From Periconia sp. R9002 (taxonomy: Eukaryota; Ascomycota; Dothideomycetes; Pleosporales; Periconiaceae): DNA of 64,000 nt. The stretch covers positions 434,001 through 498,000 of the forward strand of contig JAMAHW010000013.1 of assembly GCA_023627715.1 (NCBI GenBank), written 5' to 3'. Under the pieces are notes generated by a model. The model was given only the letters and a program-made list of their open reading frames with translations, was not told the origin of the DNA and ran no database searches. This document shows positions 31,857 to 45,638 of the stretch, piece by piece (position 1 is the first letter of the stretch; every line of letters starts with the position of its first letter). Made by a program: the position numbers and the translations under genes.

Positions 31857-32846
31857 ATGGCATCCCAGCTCGATCCAAACAATGTCACACACCCTATCCA
31901 GGTGGCACGGCCAGCTTTGAAGCTAGGCGCTGGTGCCGGTAAGTGATCAGCTTTCTGTATCTGTCCTACTTCCTTGTCTGCTGTCGACTTTATGATGGCG
32001 ATGCTATATGTATGCATGTTTCCAACGAAACACGGCGGCTGCACGAACGACAACTCAGTGGACAATCAAGAATGCCAAGTCATATCACGTGGTGTGGATG
32101 TCGTGATATCAAAGGTGCATGTATACAATTAGAACACCACACATGCCTAGTCATTCATATCACCGGAAGCAATATAATACGTATAGTGGACGCCATTGAC
32201 TTTGTTAGCTGTCCCGGGTCTCATCGTCGGTGCAACAGTCGGTACCATCCGCACAGAAACTCCCGTTCTATTCTCCCTGGTCTCAGGCGTGCAATGGTTT
32301 GCCATCGGCACCACATTCTGGGCAGTTCGCAGCAGCATCCTCCAGAAAGACGGGCTTCAGAACTGGCTTCGTTCCACACGAGGTGCTCCTCTCATACCAC
32401 GCCAGGACCTTAATCCGTCACCCCAGGATCGCGTTCGCGCCTCCACCATAGCCGGAGCCTTCACTGGATTCAGTCTTGGTATGCTGTTCCGCGGGCCTGT
32501 CAATGCCGCGTACGGAACTTTCATGTTTTCGTTGTTTGGGTGGGCGGGCCAGCATGGGTATCACTATCTGGATCGAAGGAACTCGGTGGCAGTGCAGGAG
32601 GAGCATAAGAGGAGGGAGCAAGGAGTGGTAAAAGACACACTATTGCAGCGGTTTGCGAAGAGCAAGTGGAGTCCCATGAGCATCTTGTCAGACGAAGAGT
32701 ATGAAAGGCTGATAGGGGAAAAGATATTGGCTGTGGAAGCGGACATCGCACTCATTGATGACAAGATAGAAGCGTTGAGGAGGAAACAAAAAGAAGCAGA
32801 GACCGAGGGCCGCAAAATACAGCCGCAGCAGGACCAGAAAAAATGA
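31857..32846 (+). CDS. Small membrane protein, possibly Tim17-like (239 aa, two exons)
   Basis: Exon 1 (31857-31938) and exon 2 (32209-32846) are joined across a 270-nt intron, long for this window, giving GAGAVPGLIVGATVG in frame. Residues about 28-72 form a membrane stretch rich in small residues (LIVGATVGTIRTETPVLFSL, then VQWFAIGTTFWAVRSS). A second lies at about 105-145 (IAGAFTGFSLGMLFRGPVNA, then FSLFGWAGQHGY). Spaced glycines and the GxxxG-like pattern recall the Tim17/22/23 fold of mitochondrial membrane proteins, but I see no decisive signature. The C-terminal 90 residues are charged and helical (VEADIALIDDKIEALRRKQK), probably a soluble coiled coil. There is no cleavable signal. Tim17-like identity is a tentative inference. 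Confidence 0.75.
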
Positions 32847-34605
32847 GGTTGTGAGGGGATTCCAGTTTGTGGAGGAGCACGTTGTACGGATGATATGAAA
32901 GACCTGTAGGGTGTTGGCTGGTTTATATGTATACCCCAACTTGTACTTGTATGTAAATTATATATGAAAAGTGCGGTCGTTCAATGGCAGATATAGAATG
33001 TTTAAATATTTTTACAAACATGATACACATTCACCCAGGTCCTACGTGCTACGGGAAGTCAGGCCTGAGGTACCTAAACACACTAAGGTATAAAGCCCGC
33101 TCCCTCTGTGCAAACAGCGAACTCCTTTTCACCACAACCTTGCCCATTGCCACAAACACGAATATGCTGACGACGACAGGAGACAACGGGCCCAACTACG
33201 GGCCCACGCAGCAGAATTGGTTTAGTTGAAACACCTCGCGTCACAACACTTGGAAGAAGCACCAGGAACTCGTTCACGCCGTTTTCGACGAGGTGTTGGG
33301 TATAGTCCTGTCTCGACACAACCCTAAACGAGGTAAGTTAACCTGGCCAGGAACGCTGCAGGAACTGAGGAAGAGATCGGGGAGCATCCTTGCCTGTAGC
33401 TGTTAGTACTTACGTGAAGTTTTGACTTTCAAATGTTGAGACGGTGAAGGTGGCTACGTTATCTTCGTTTACTTCATCATGGCGTCCATAGAATCTAAAT
33501 TGGCGAAACTGCTCCACAAAGATTACTGTTGTAGATGTATATCAATGAGTCTTTGGGAAAGGGAGCAGACTACAACGGATCATGCTTGATTGTTGTGCAA
33601 TGTTTATTCCGAATTGTATTCATTTTCTTCACTATTTCTCCGTTCCCTCGCGCTCCGTATATGCGTCTCTTCACTCCTTCGCTACATGGCCTTCCACATA
33701 AATTGCATAAAATAAATGGTCCTTCTGCATTCACCGAGTGATACCACCTGATAAAAACATTCCCCAGATTAAAAGATGGCTGAATCTTGGCTAATCATGC
33801 TTTGGAGACGAAAACAATGGCACCGAACCCAGGAATAAAAATGAAGATACTCAATCCAACCGATCGCGCGACGCTATGCACCTGAATTCCAGACCGGAGT
33901 AAATCGAGGTGAAGAGAGAACAATAACAGAATAATAAAGCCGGCAATAAATGGATGGCGCCGGAAGGTGTTGTGTCGATGACATCCTTTTTCAACATCGA
34001 TTGGAAAATCCGAGTAACACCATAATGAGACTGTGCGCAATAGCCTTCCCGCATGTCCCGATCACTCCTGTGAGCAGCAACACAATCGGTCATCGCTATT
34101 TTTGAAATTTCCAACTATTGTTCGTTGAAATCCAGTAGAAATGGCGGTACCAAAATGTACCTAAAGCCGGCTCGTGATATGCCCCCAAATAGAAATTGAT
34201 GGCGCAATATGTAAGAATAGGCGAAGATGGAGTTTGGCCTTCTCTAGATTGAACACCACGCTCCCTTTCAAAGTCAACTCCAGGGTTCTTTCGAATCATG
34301 CGTGTTCCGGAAATGTGGTAGGGGAATATAATGTAGAAACGGTCGTGTGGCTATGTTGATGTCCCAATGGTGTCTTGATGCGCAGTGGCTCGGCCAAACA
34401 ATGATCGGCGCTCTAATGCCAATTTGGTCGTTTATTCCTTTGTCCACCTACTCACATGTACCAGTGTCGCAGGAAGAAGCCCTTGAAGAGACCGTCCCTC
34501 ATTATCCAGGAGAAGAACGGGTTGGCTAAAATTTTCCAACGTTCATCTAGCGACCTTGAGTAAGAATCGCAGAGATGAAGAAACGTAAACAATCTGTCCA
34601 AGAGC
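32847..34605. other. 1.76-kb convergent intergenic region; no gene seen
   Basis: The membrane-protein gene (plus) and the Ste50 gene (minus) both end here. No promoter would be expected unless an unrecognised gene is present. Frames up to 87 codons are arbitrary in composition. Two GGGCCCA elements lie 14 bp apart near 33188-33209. Confidence 0.5.
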
Positions 34606-36304
34606 CTACAACACTCCACCAGGTAACTGCACTCTGTTGCCGCTATCCCAGCCGAAGCTATTCCCTGGTCCAACGCTTCTGATGTCATTGCCGCCGACCG
34701 TGCTTACGTGACCTTCAGCGGGTGCAGCATGTTTTCGAAGCATAAACATGGGTTTCCGGCCTTCTTTGTCCAATTGCTTAAAAAGGATCAGAGGGCGCTC
34801 GTTCAATCCCAAACACCTCTCTTGATCACCATGGACAATGTACAAGGCATATTGCCTCCAATCAGCTGTGATGTTGTATTTCTTGAGTGCAACGGGTAAC
34901 ACTTTGTGGCATGGATCATCGATGGAAACGCGGAACGACTTGAAGATTTCAACTTGCGGATTACTTGAGCCAGGCGTCTGCGCGGATTGGTTTGAGGTCA
35001 TGGTGCCTCCCGATAGAGGCGGGTCTCCGTCAGGATTGGGCGTAGTAGACGTAGTGTTACGTGCAGATCGTGCTGGCCCGGAACCGCCACGTGGATCACG
35101 TCTATTGTCCACGAGAGTCGCATCGGAATACCCCGACCAAGTGTTTTGCGGGTCATGCTCGGGATGGCCATTTCGAGATATGTTATTGGAGCGGTTGTTG
35201 TTATATACGTTTTGCTGGTTTGCGTAGGCTGGGGAAGTAGGGGAAGGTTGCGGGGCGGCATTAGGCGATAACTGGGAGCCGCCGGCGATAGACGCTGTCA
35301 GGTGTGAGGATGCTGCTAGGGCTGCTGCAGAGGGATCGAGGGAGGAATTGTCGACCAAGGCGCGCCCCTCCGGTATAGTTGGAGAGGGGTTCTTCGGACC
35401 CGACGAAAGGAAAAGCCTCTTGGTAGAGAACTTACGCGACAAAGTGCTCCCTCCTGGCTGTGCTGGGGGAGACATGACAATGTGATCACGATCGTGCGGT
35501 GTGGGCAGCGGTTGCTGGCTATCCTTGAACGCCCGCACAAGTGGTAGAATCTCTTCTCGAAGCCTCTTGTTCTCTTCGACCACTTTGGTCAGATCGTCTT
35601 CGAGGTGGCGTATCTTCGTCTCGTTATCGCGAATTCGCTCGTCCCTTGCCTGGACCACGCGGATGACTTTGGCCAAGTCATCTTGGGTCGGCGGGGCGTC
35701 TTGAGCAGATGTGTCGGCGGCTGGTAATGGTCAGCATAAACAGCAAAAGATCCTGTAGGGTTAGATGACGCTGATGCAGACATACATAATGGAATATAGT
35801 GGTCCGGCTCGATAGGCACGTTTTGCTTTACTTTTATCTCATAGACGGCTTTGAGAATGGTAAGACGATGTCCCACGCTGTTCAAGCCCATGTCTTTGAG
35901 GTCAACATGTTGCAGGGCTATCAGGGCATCGCCCGAAATGCCTTGTTCTGTATGGTGGAAGTAAGCAGACGACTCGGAATCTACGCAGAGTTGCCCAGGC
36001 ATGACGTACCAACGAAGCTGTCCGCATACTGATCCAAACCCAGATCCGACACAAAGTCGGCGCTCTGCTCTTCAGTCCATTCCGTGATGAGAGTGGTGGG
36101 GCTCCCCTTGGCGTCCCGCGAATGGGTGAAGGTGGTGGGGGTGTGTTCGGTGCTCATGGGGCCGGAGGAGGTGGAGGAGCTCTCCGCGTAGTCGACGGGG
36201 AGAGTTGGGCTCTGGATGACGCTGCGTTCGTACTCGTCGTCGGCGTCCGAGTCCTCGCCGTGGTATTTGGATGTGGAGTAGCTCGTTGCGGCCAACGTAG
36301 TCAT
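34606..36304 (-). CDS. STE50: Ste50-type MAPK pathway adaptor (SAM and RA domains, 523 aa)
   Basis: Three exons (36304-36010, 35947-35786, 35720-34606) with introns of 62 and 65 nt encode 523 residues. After a disordered N-terminus of about 75 residues comes a SAM domain: LITEWTEEQSADFVSDLGLD, QYADSFVEQGISGDALIALQ, VDLKDMGLNSVGHRLTILKA. A short coiled coil (RDNETKIRHLEDDLTKVVEENKR in part) and a long Ser/Pro/Asn-rich linker follow. The C-terminal Ras-association domain runs from VEIFKSFRVSIDDPCHKVLP to KQLDKEGRKPMFMLRKH. Ste50 tethers the MAPKKK Ste11 and binds Cdc42 in the mating, filamentous and osmotic-stress cascades of yeast. It is longer than the yeast protein (346 aa) because of the linker, as usual in filamentous fungi. 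Confidence 0.93.
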
Positions 36305-37552
36305 GGCCGCTGTCGGGGGGAGTGTGGCAGGGCGTGCAGGAGGGAGCTATCGCTATGGGCGTGCCAAGCCTCTCGTTCGCGGCTCGCGAAGGTGATGGAG
36401 GAGGAGGGCAGGCGAGGTTGGAGGATTGGTGGGAGGGTTGACAAGGTGGAAGCGGTGCGGTACGTTGGGTGCGGTGCGAAGCTTGAGCCCTGGAGGAAGT
36501 CCCAAGGGCCGCCGGCGCTTGTACCGCCGAGCAACCGCTGGGGACCGCTGCAAGTGTGAGGGAGCCTGCTGGGGGCCGCACTGAGACGAAGCGAGATTGA
36601 GCAGCCTGTTTGGCAAGCCTGGCCCAGCCCTTTTGCTCGGGAGCTTGCTGTAGGAGGTTTCGATGCTACGCTATGTATAGTAGAGAAGGGGGGTTGGATG
36701 TAGATCGCTACGCGGATGATGGGCAATCAAACGACAGCGGGCCCGCTGGCAATGGGCATGGAGGGGGACGATACCTATGTAGGTAGATGGATGCCCGGTA
36801 GCGGGGAAGAATGCTATGCGAGCAAAAATGGGATGCAGAAAGACATGAAAGAGATGTGTAGGTAGATACCTAGGTATGTATGCACGTAAGGTGAAGAAGA
36901 CAGAGGAGGAGGACACGGACACGTTGAACAATGAACTGCTGCTATAGAGCGCCTACGTACATACAGTAAGTATCCCGCCGCCCATCTACTCTAACCAGTA
37001 GTTAGCACCGCAGAGATGCATTTCTAGCAAAGCAGTTGCACCCTATCCGTCACCCATCATCCCTCTTTGCTCCGCCAGAGCCATTCAGTGTCCTCAGCCC
37101 TGACCCGCCGGCTAAGGCCCGAGCTTCCAATAAAAACAAAAGATTATTGGCACTCGATACCTACCACCTGCTCTGCTCTGCACAACTCTTTGTACACATC
37201 CCCCGGCCTTCGCCTCGTCCGAAAACCTGCAAACCCTCCTTGTACTCGGAAGGCGCAATCTTGGAACATTAAAGCAACCCCCATTCGTCCAACCAAGCCC
37301 TCACTCCACCACTCCACCACTCCTGGTCTTCGCAGATTGCACTGCTGCCATTATACATTTTCAGAGCTTACCTCCCTACACGAGTTAGCAGTCCCTCCCA
37401 CCCCGTCACGTCCATCTCCGAAAGATCGACAACGGCCATAGCGTTCGTCATTTTCCGGCAGCGAACCGAACCCTATCCCTTCCCCCATTCCAAAACTCCC
37501 GTAGCTCGACAAATCCACAATCCCACATCCACACGTACCTACAAGCTACCCA
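36305..37552. other. Divergent promoter region between STE50 and a small unknown gene
   Basis: It contains several copies of TAGGTAG and a perfect palindrome (36867-36876), then a C-rich pyrimidine leader (about 37160-37550) typical of an expressed gene's 5' region. No gene is seen. Confidence 0.55.
36867..36876. promoter_or_regulatory. Perfect palindrome TACCTAGGTA
   Basis: This 10-bp palindrome is preceded directly by TAGGTAGA, in the divergent STE50 promoter region. The CCTAGG core recurs in other intergenic regions of this window. Protein binding is inferred only. Confidence 0.35.
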
Positions 37553-37996
37553 ATGGCCAAGCCCATCACCATGAGCTCCACCCAAGCCCAGAACACCCTC
37601 ACGCCTGACATGCGCAACGACATCTACTCGGCCCTGCTCTCCGGCACCGGCATCCGCAACATCGAGGCCACCCTAGATCATGAGATGCAGGCCTCAGGCT
37701 TCAAATCGAACCTCAAAGCCTACATTACTCAGCTGTTCCGCTCGGGCGAGTGCACTACCTTCGATCAGGCCATGGCCCGCGTCAACGAAAAAATCCGCCA
37801 CGACACTCAGCAAGCTAAAGCCAACGGCTCCTCCACCTCCGCCACTACAAACGGTGTTAACGGCACCAACGGCCACTCCAAGGACAAGGAATCGGACGAT
37901 TACAATCTAAATTTGCCAGACGAAGTCGTCACCGCCGGTGCACGAACACTAGGCGTGGAGCTGGACAAGGTTTGCGATATCGCCGTTGACAAGTGA
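37553..37996 (+). CDS. Small helical protein of unknown function (147 aa)
   Basis: This intronless gene encodes 147 residues; a second in-frame ATG at 37571 (MSSTQAQN) is a possible start. I do not recognise the family. The N-terminal 90 residues look like an ordered helical domain: LTPDMRNDIYSALLSGTGIR, ATLDHEMQASGFKSNLKAYI and LFRSGECTTFDQAMARVNEK. An Asn/Ser/Thr/Gly-rich linker follows, and the protein ends in an acidic helical tail (LPDEVVTAGARTLGVELDKV). There is no signal peptide or membrane helix. The long C-rich leader upstream and strong codon bias toward C-ending codons suggest high expression. Confidence 0.75.
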   Translation: MAKPITMSSTQAQNTLTPDMRNDIYSALLSGTGIRNIEATLDHEMQASGFKSNLKAYITQLFRSGECTTFDQAMARVNEKIRHDTQQAKANGSSTSATTNGVNGTNGHSKDKESDDYNLNLPDEVVTAGARTLGVELDKVCDIAVDK

Positions 37997-38875
37997 TGTG
38001 TGGTTTGGAGACAATGAGGTCCATGTAAGATGGATGATGAAGTACTTATCACATCTCTAACTTTTTTGCAACGCTCCAGGAAGAGGATATAAGAGCCGCG
38101 AGGTTATAAGCCATGATTGGGGCCCACATGCCATGTTGTGGGCAGAGGATATTACGACTATCTCTATCCCATACGCTCAACCGTTACCCAAGGGCATGCT
38201 CGTGTACAATTCGTTCGGCAAATCTTGGCAGATCTGCCCGACTGATCAATACGCGTGGTGCGTGCAACACCGTACAACTCTACTCTTGAACCGAATTTTG
38301 GTCAATCCTTTACGAACTTCAATCAGCATCGCTTATATAATTTCCGTCAAAATCCAGCAATATTACGATTTCCGAGGTCCGGTGGCAACATGAGGTCGCG
38401 ACTTCTCGTTCCATGCGCAGAGGCAAATCTGGATCAGTCCACCGTACATTGCCTAGAGAGGGAGATAACAGTCATCGGGTTGCAGTTTCGTGCAACGGGG
38501 GTACTTATATTCGACTGTTCATTCAAACTCAACAGAAGAATGGTGAAATTTCATCATTGGACTCTTGGAGGACCAAGACGAATATCACGAGGAAGATCAT
38601 GTACTTTATGTTTCTGGAAATGAGCATCAATTCAATATGGCAATCGTGACGTATCACATCACACTATAGACCCTTCGATGCCGATGCATACATGCTCATC
38701 CGGCAATTCCTTTCTGTGTTTTACCAGATGCAAACTGGAAGCGCTGGGCTTCATTACCTTCATCTATCATTCATTGCCTTCACGAACCTGAGAAACGTGA
38801 CAGAGTGCGCCTAACTATCCCATGATGACCCGCCTTGAGAGAATTGTGAACCCAAGAAAAGACAAATCCACCAGT
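37997..38875. other. Convergent intergenic region
   Basis: The small unknown gene and CDC48 converge here. Overlapping plus-strand frames (38133-38649) have no domain character. Confidence 0.5.
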
Positions 38876-41611
<2,736 letters not shown>

Positions 41612-43226
41612 CTTGATATGTAGGTTTTTGACGAGACTCGAGTTTGTTGTGCAAGGTAGGGTTGTGTAGAGGAAGCAGCGGGCGTGCTTTGCGGGAAGTT
41701 GGGGTTGGGGGGCGGGTTGATGAAGTGAGGATGGGAAGGCGACGTGGTGGATTTAAAGCTACTGTTAAGTGATGTAGATACCAATAGCTGCAGCTCCCTC
41801 CAGGCCGCCGCCGCCGCCGCCAAGGATTTCGCACGGACCCTCTCAGAAAGAAAGCACTAGAAGGTCCGCCCTGCTCACAAATGCGTGCCCATCACCACAA
41901 AATCTATTTACAATGGCTCTCACTTTGCTCGCCTTCACCCCGGTATGACTGTTGTCCTCTACGTTGGGTTGGTGCGTCCGGACCAAATCTGATTGCCTGT
42001 GCCACCCGCCCACGCTGAAACGGCAGTGCCTGGTACTTCCGCCACACTTCCGCTCCCGCCTCACCGACACCGCCCAATCATAATATGCGCCGAATATTGA
42101 ACAGTGAATGCATTGGTTCAAAGTCCCGGTCTTCAACTGTCCTTGCGTATGTAACATGCTTCGGCTCATCTAGCTAGAGGTTTCTCACTCATCTTGGAAA
42201 ATGAAAAATGTGAGATAAATATCGATTTTCAATGACCCACTACATCGGTAGTTATTGTTACATCTCATAGTGGTGTGTTTTGCGGGTGAACGTATCAAAA
42301 TCCCACGACTTGCCAACTGCCCAACAGTTACCCTTTTCTACTTTGACGCACTTGTCCCCCCGATCATGAGCAATTTCGTTTGCGAGAAACCAAGCGTCAC
42401 TCGAGATCAGATACATATGAAGCAGCATCGTCGGGAATTAACCATGCACATAAACATGGCAGAAACCACAATGTTAAGCCGCTCCATGGTGATATAGACT
42501 TTGTGGGACAAACGGAGAGAGTTGACGACGGACAGTAATACAAATTTCTTTCACAGTGGGTGCCGTGTGCCAGTGAAAAGCGCGTGCATGCGGTGAGATC
42601 AGTTTATCGCCTAGTAACATGTGCTATTCACCTTTTTTTCTATGCGTATGTTTTTCATTGTAGTCAGTGAATGACTGGAGGTAGCTGCGAATAATGATCA
42701 CTGTAGGTAGGTGGTAGAAACCGTAACCACTTCAGCATTGACGCAATATATTCAGATCCAACGCTCCGGATGTCTTGTTTTATACCGAATGTATACCTCT
42801 CACCTCATATCCCAATTCAATAGGGGACTAATCGAGACGCATCTTGTCAATCAGCGAGTGGGTTTCACTTCGGGATGCTCATATCCTGATAGATAATCCC
42901 ACTCACTAATGAACATGTGTAGTATTGGAATGCACAGCTACTTTGTTGGGCTTGTCTGATGCCCACCGTCGCACCACACCGAAGACGAAACGAGAACCAG
43001 CAGCCTTTCACAGCCTTTCTCTCGTGTTCCAATGTCTGCTTCTACCTCGCTCTGTCGCTGGTGACGTAATGCGTTGTTGAGGGGACGCAGAAAGAGGAAG
43101 TCGCGGTGCGAGCACGTGCAAGCTTGCAAAATAGAACCGCAGCAGCTGCGACTTGCCCTTGAACCTTCATCGTACCTGCCTCTCATACAGACTGCGGTTA
43201 CTTCTGCCTCGGCACCAAAGCAAAAA
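41612..43226. other. Divergent intergenic region between CDC48 and the C2H2 gene
   Basis: It should contain both promoters. A GCC trinucleotide run (41804-41821) lies about 195 bp upstream of the CDC48 start. I looked for the yeast proteasome control element GGTGGCAAA and saw only partial matches. No gene is seen. Confidence 0.5.
41804..41821. repeat. GCC trinucleotide microsatellite
   Basis: Six GCC units lie in the CDC48 upstream region. Confidence 0.85.
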
Positions 43227-44077
43227 ATGCCTGTGTAAGTCGCAGCCGCCCAAAGCGTGAGTATTACATGTACATACTAATGTTGTATTAGGTGGTGTGA
43301 TCGTTGTGACAGACAGTTCAACACACAGAGGGCTCTCGATCAGCATGTCACTAACTCGTCTCGCCACCACGCGTGCCTTGAGTGTGACTTTGACGGAACA
43401 ACTTGGGAAGAGTTGATTGATCATTGTCTCGAGTCGGACTGCCGTACATTTTGTCAAGGTTGTGAAAATGGGGAAGGAGCGTTATGGACACCCGACGCCG
43501 ACGACTATTGGCGGCACGTCGAAGATGAAAACGTATGCACGGCTTGCGGGGAGCATTTTAACACCCCTTTACACCGTCGTCAGGTACAGTCACATCAACG
43601 GAACATCTTTGACGACACACTCTGACCCGGGTTTCAGCACAGATTGGATCATCACCCGAGGGACGTCGATTGTTACCGCTGTCTCGACACATTCAATACG
43701 TACGGAGGCATGGTAAGCATCAATGCATGAATCATTTGTGCAATTTCCGCTGATTCGTCCAGATTCTCCACTTAGAGTCCGGACACTGCAATCAAGACGT
43801 CGACGAGATCGAGTTGAACAGAACTGCAGCTGAATGCCGCATGTGGTTCTGCTTTGTGGACCGTCGATGGCGAGAATCCCTTCTTAGTTTCCACGACTTA
43901 CATTCCATCTTCGAGTACAGGGTATACCCATTTAAGTGTCCGACTTGTGATAGTCGGTTCTCGAAGCTTTCGGCGTTATTTCAACACGTCGAATCACCGA
44001 ATTGTACGCAGTCGTTGGAGCACGGTGCTATAGGTACTCTACGAAGATTCTTACAGGACGAGTACGAGTTATATTAA
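43227..44077 (+). CDS. C2H2-type zinc-finger protein (229 aa, four exons)
   Basis: Exons are 43227-43234, 43292-43583, 43638-43712 and 43763-44077; introns are 57, 54 and 50 nt. The 8-nt first exon encodes MP plus two bases of a Val codon. Finger-like units follow: WCDRCDRQFNTQRALDQHV then SSRHH; ACLECDFDGTTWEELIDHCL; CTACGEHFNTPLHRRQ then HRLDHHP; CYRCLDTFNTYGGMILHLES then GHC; and KCPTCDSRFSKLSALFQHVE near the C-terminus. The pattern of CxxC pairs with His-x3-5-His or Cys matches fungal multi-C2H2 proteins seen in many ascomycetes. Whether it binds DNA, RNA or protein is unknown. There is no nuclear signal or activation region, which weakens a transcription-factor reading. Confidence 0.8.
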
Positions 44078-45638
44078 GCATGCTACATCGGAAAAACAAT
44101 CTCGATTAGATTGTCTAGGCACAATTTTCTCATGCTACGCGGAGACGCATTATAATTTGCAATTAAACAACGGAAGAAGAAGACGCACACAACGGTGAAA
44201 CAAAGGGGATATTTTGTTTGTTTCGAGAGTTGTGTCTAACCAAGTCTTCGAGGATGGCACTGAAATTGGAAATACTTCGTTGATGTACTCTGTATTCACT
44301 TCGAGTACACATCAAAGCCGAGATTCGCATGATAAGACACAGCTCCTCGACGTGTAAATAAATAAGCAGATGTGCACATACATCAGCTTTTCGAAGAGTT
44401 TTCTATACAAGAATACGATTCGTGACTGATCCTACATTAATCCACGTGCCCTACTTTGCGACGTTGAACAAACCCTAAGCAAAACTACACATTCCCGAGG
44501 ACTCTAAAACACATAATCCTACTTGAAGCCGTCTGCCCACCCAAAAAGATCAAGAAAAGAATTATGGACTCACGCGCTGCCGTTTAGACCGGTGCAAACC
44601 CTGTTCTACTCCCAAGAAACTTTATGGCAGCGGTATCGCTTCGTGGCCGTACCGTAGTGTTTTGCTTCCCACAAAGGCGCCCTCACATTCCTTAGCCTTT
44701 TTCGATGGCTGGATTCATATCTTATGTACTCCCCGAATCGTGTAGCGACTGTGCATGATGGGCTGGTGGTGGTAACTTCTGTACGTTCCGTAATTTCATG
44801 GCGATGGCGATTTGAGGTGGCCAGCATCAAGATGACTTTGTTGATTGACGGGCGTACAGACGTCGCGTACAAATGTGGACACAAACGCCATGTTTCTCCC
44901 TCTCGTTTAGCGGATATACTGGAAGTGCCGGCCGTTGGCCTTGTAGCCGACGCCATACTCGAGACATCGCTCCTGTCCTCGAAGATGAGAATATCTGCGG
45001 CGCTGGTTTGCACATTGGATCAAGGTGGGAACATCGTAGAAGGAACAGCGATTGAGCCCGACGTGGGTCTGTTTGCGTTGGATGCAAATGATTTCAAAGT
45101 GGGCAAACACGGAAACGAGGTGAATTTTCAGTGACATTGTTTGACTCCCTTAGACAAAATTTCATGCAATCCCCCAGACACCATAATTTTCGAAAGAAAG
45201 CCCCATGATATCGGTTCCAAAGTTCAGGGCTGGGCCTCAGTACATGCGTTTGAAGTGACTAGTCGAGACGGGGCGCCCTAACAGTCGACATGGTATTGAA
45301 CTTAGACCTCCAACCGTGTGAAATTCCATGAGTATGCCAGGCATAACTTCCTCCTTCCCATAATGAAATCCCGGATGACAGAAAAAGAAATGCTCAAGTC
45401 CCTCTCGTGAAGGCTTTCCAGACGGAGCTCATGCTCACTGACGCCCATACATTCCTATACCCCCACGAATTGAAGACATAGAAAAAAGGTGTAAATTTCT
45501 CCGTCCTCCCAACAAAATTGTGTATGAAGAAGGTCGAAAATAAAAGTTGTTCAAGAAAAGGTATGGCAAGGGGTTGGCAAAAGGGGGAGAAAAACCGAAA
45601 AAGGGAGCTTACTTACTCATGGATGGCGTATTGACAGC
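44078..45638. other. 1.56-kb convergent intergenic region; no convincing gene
   Basis: The C2H2 gene and the secreted-protein gene converge here. Overlapping frames at 44606-45134 are open on both strands for about 400 bp, but have no recognisable domain or supporting splice structure. Confidence 0.45.

Noticed and set aside
41612..42200. Proteasome control element (GGTGGCAAA) upstream of CDC48
   Set aside because: Only partial matches were found, so Rpn4-type control is not supported.
44606..45134. Overlapping open frames of about 135 codons on both strands
   Set aside because: No domain, no splice extension and no composition typical of the confirmed genes; both strands are open equally, which is expected by chance in GC-balanced sequence.
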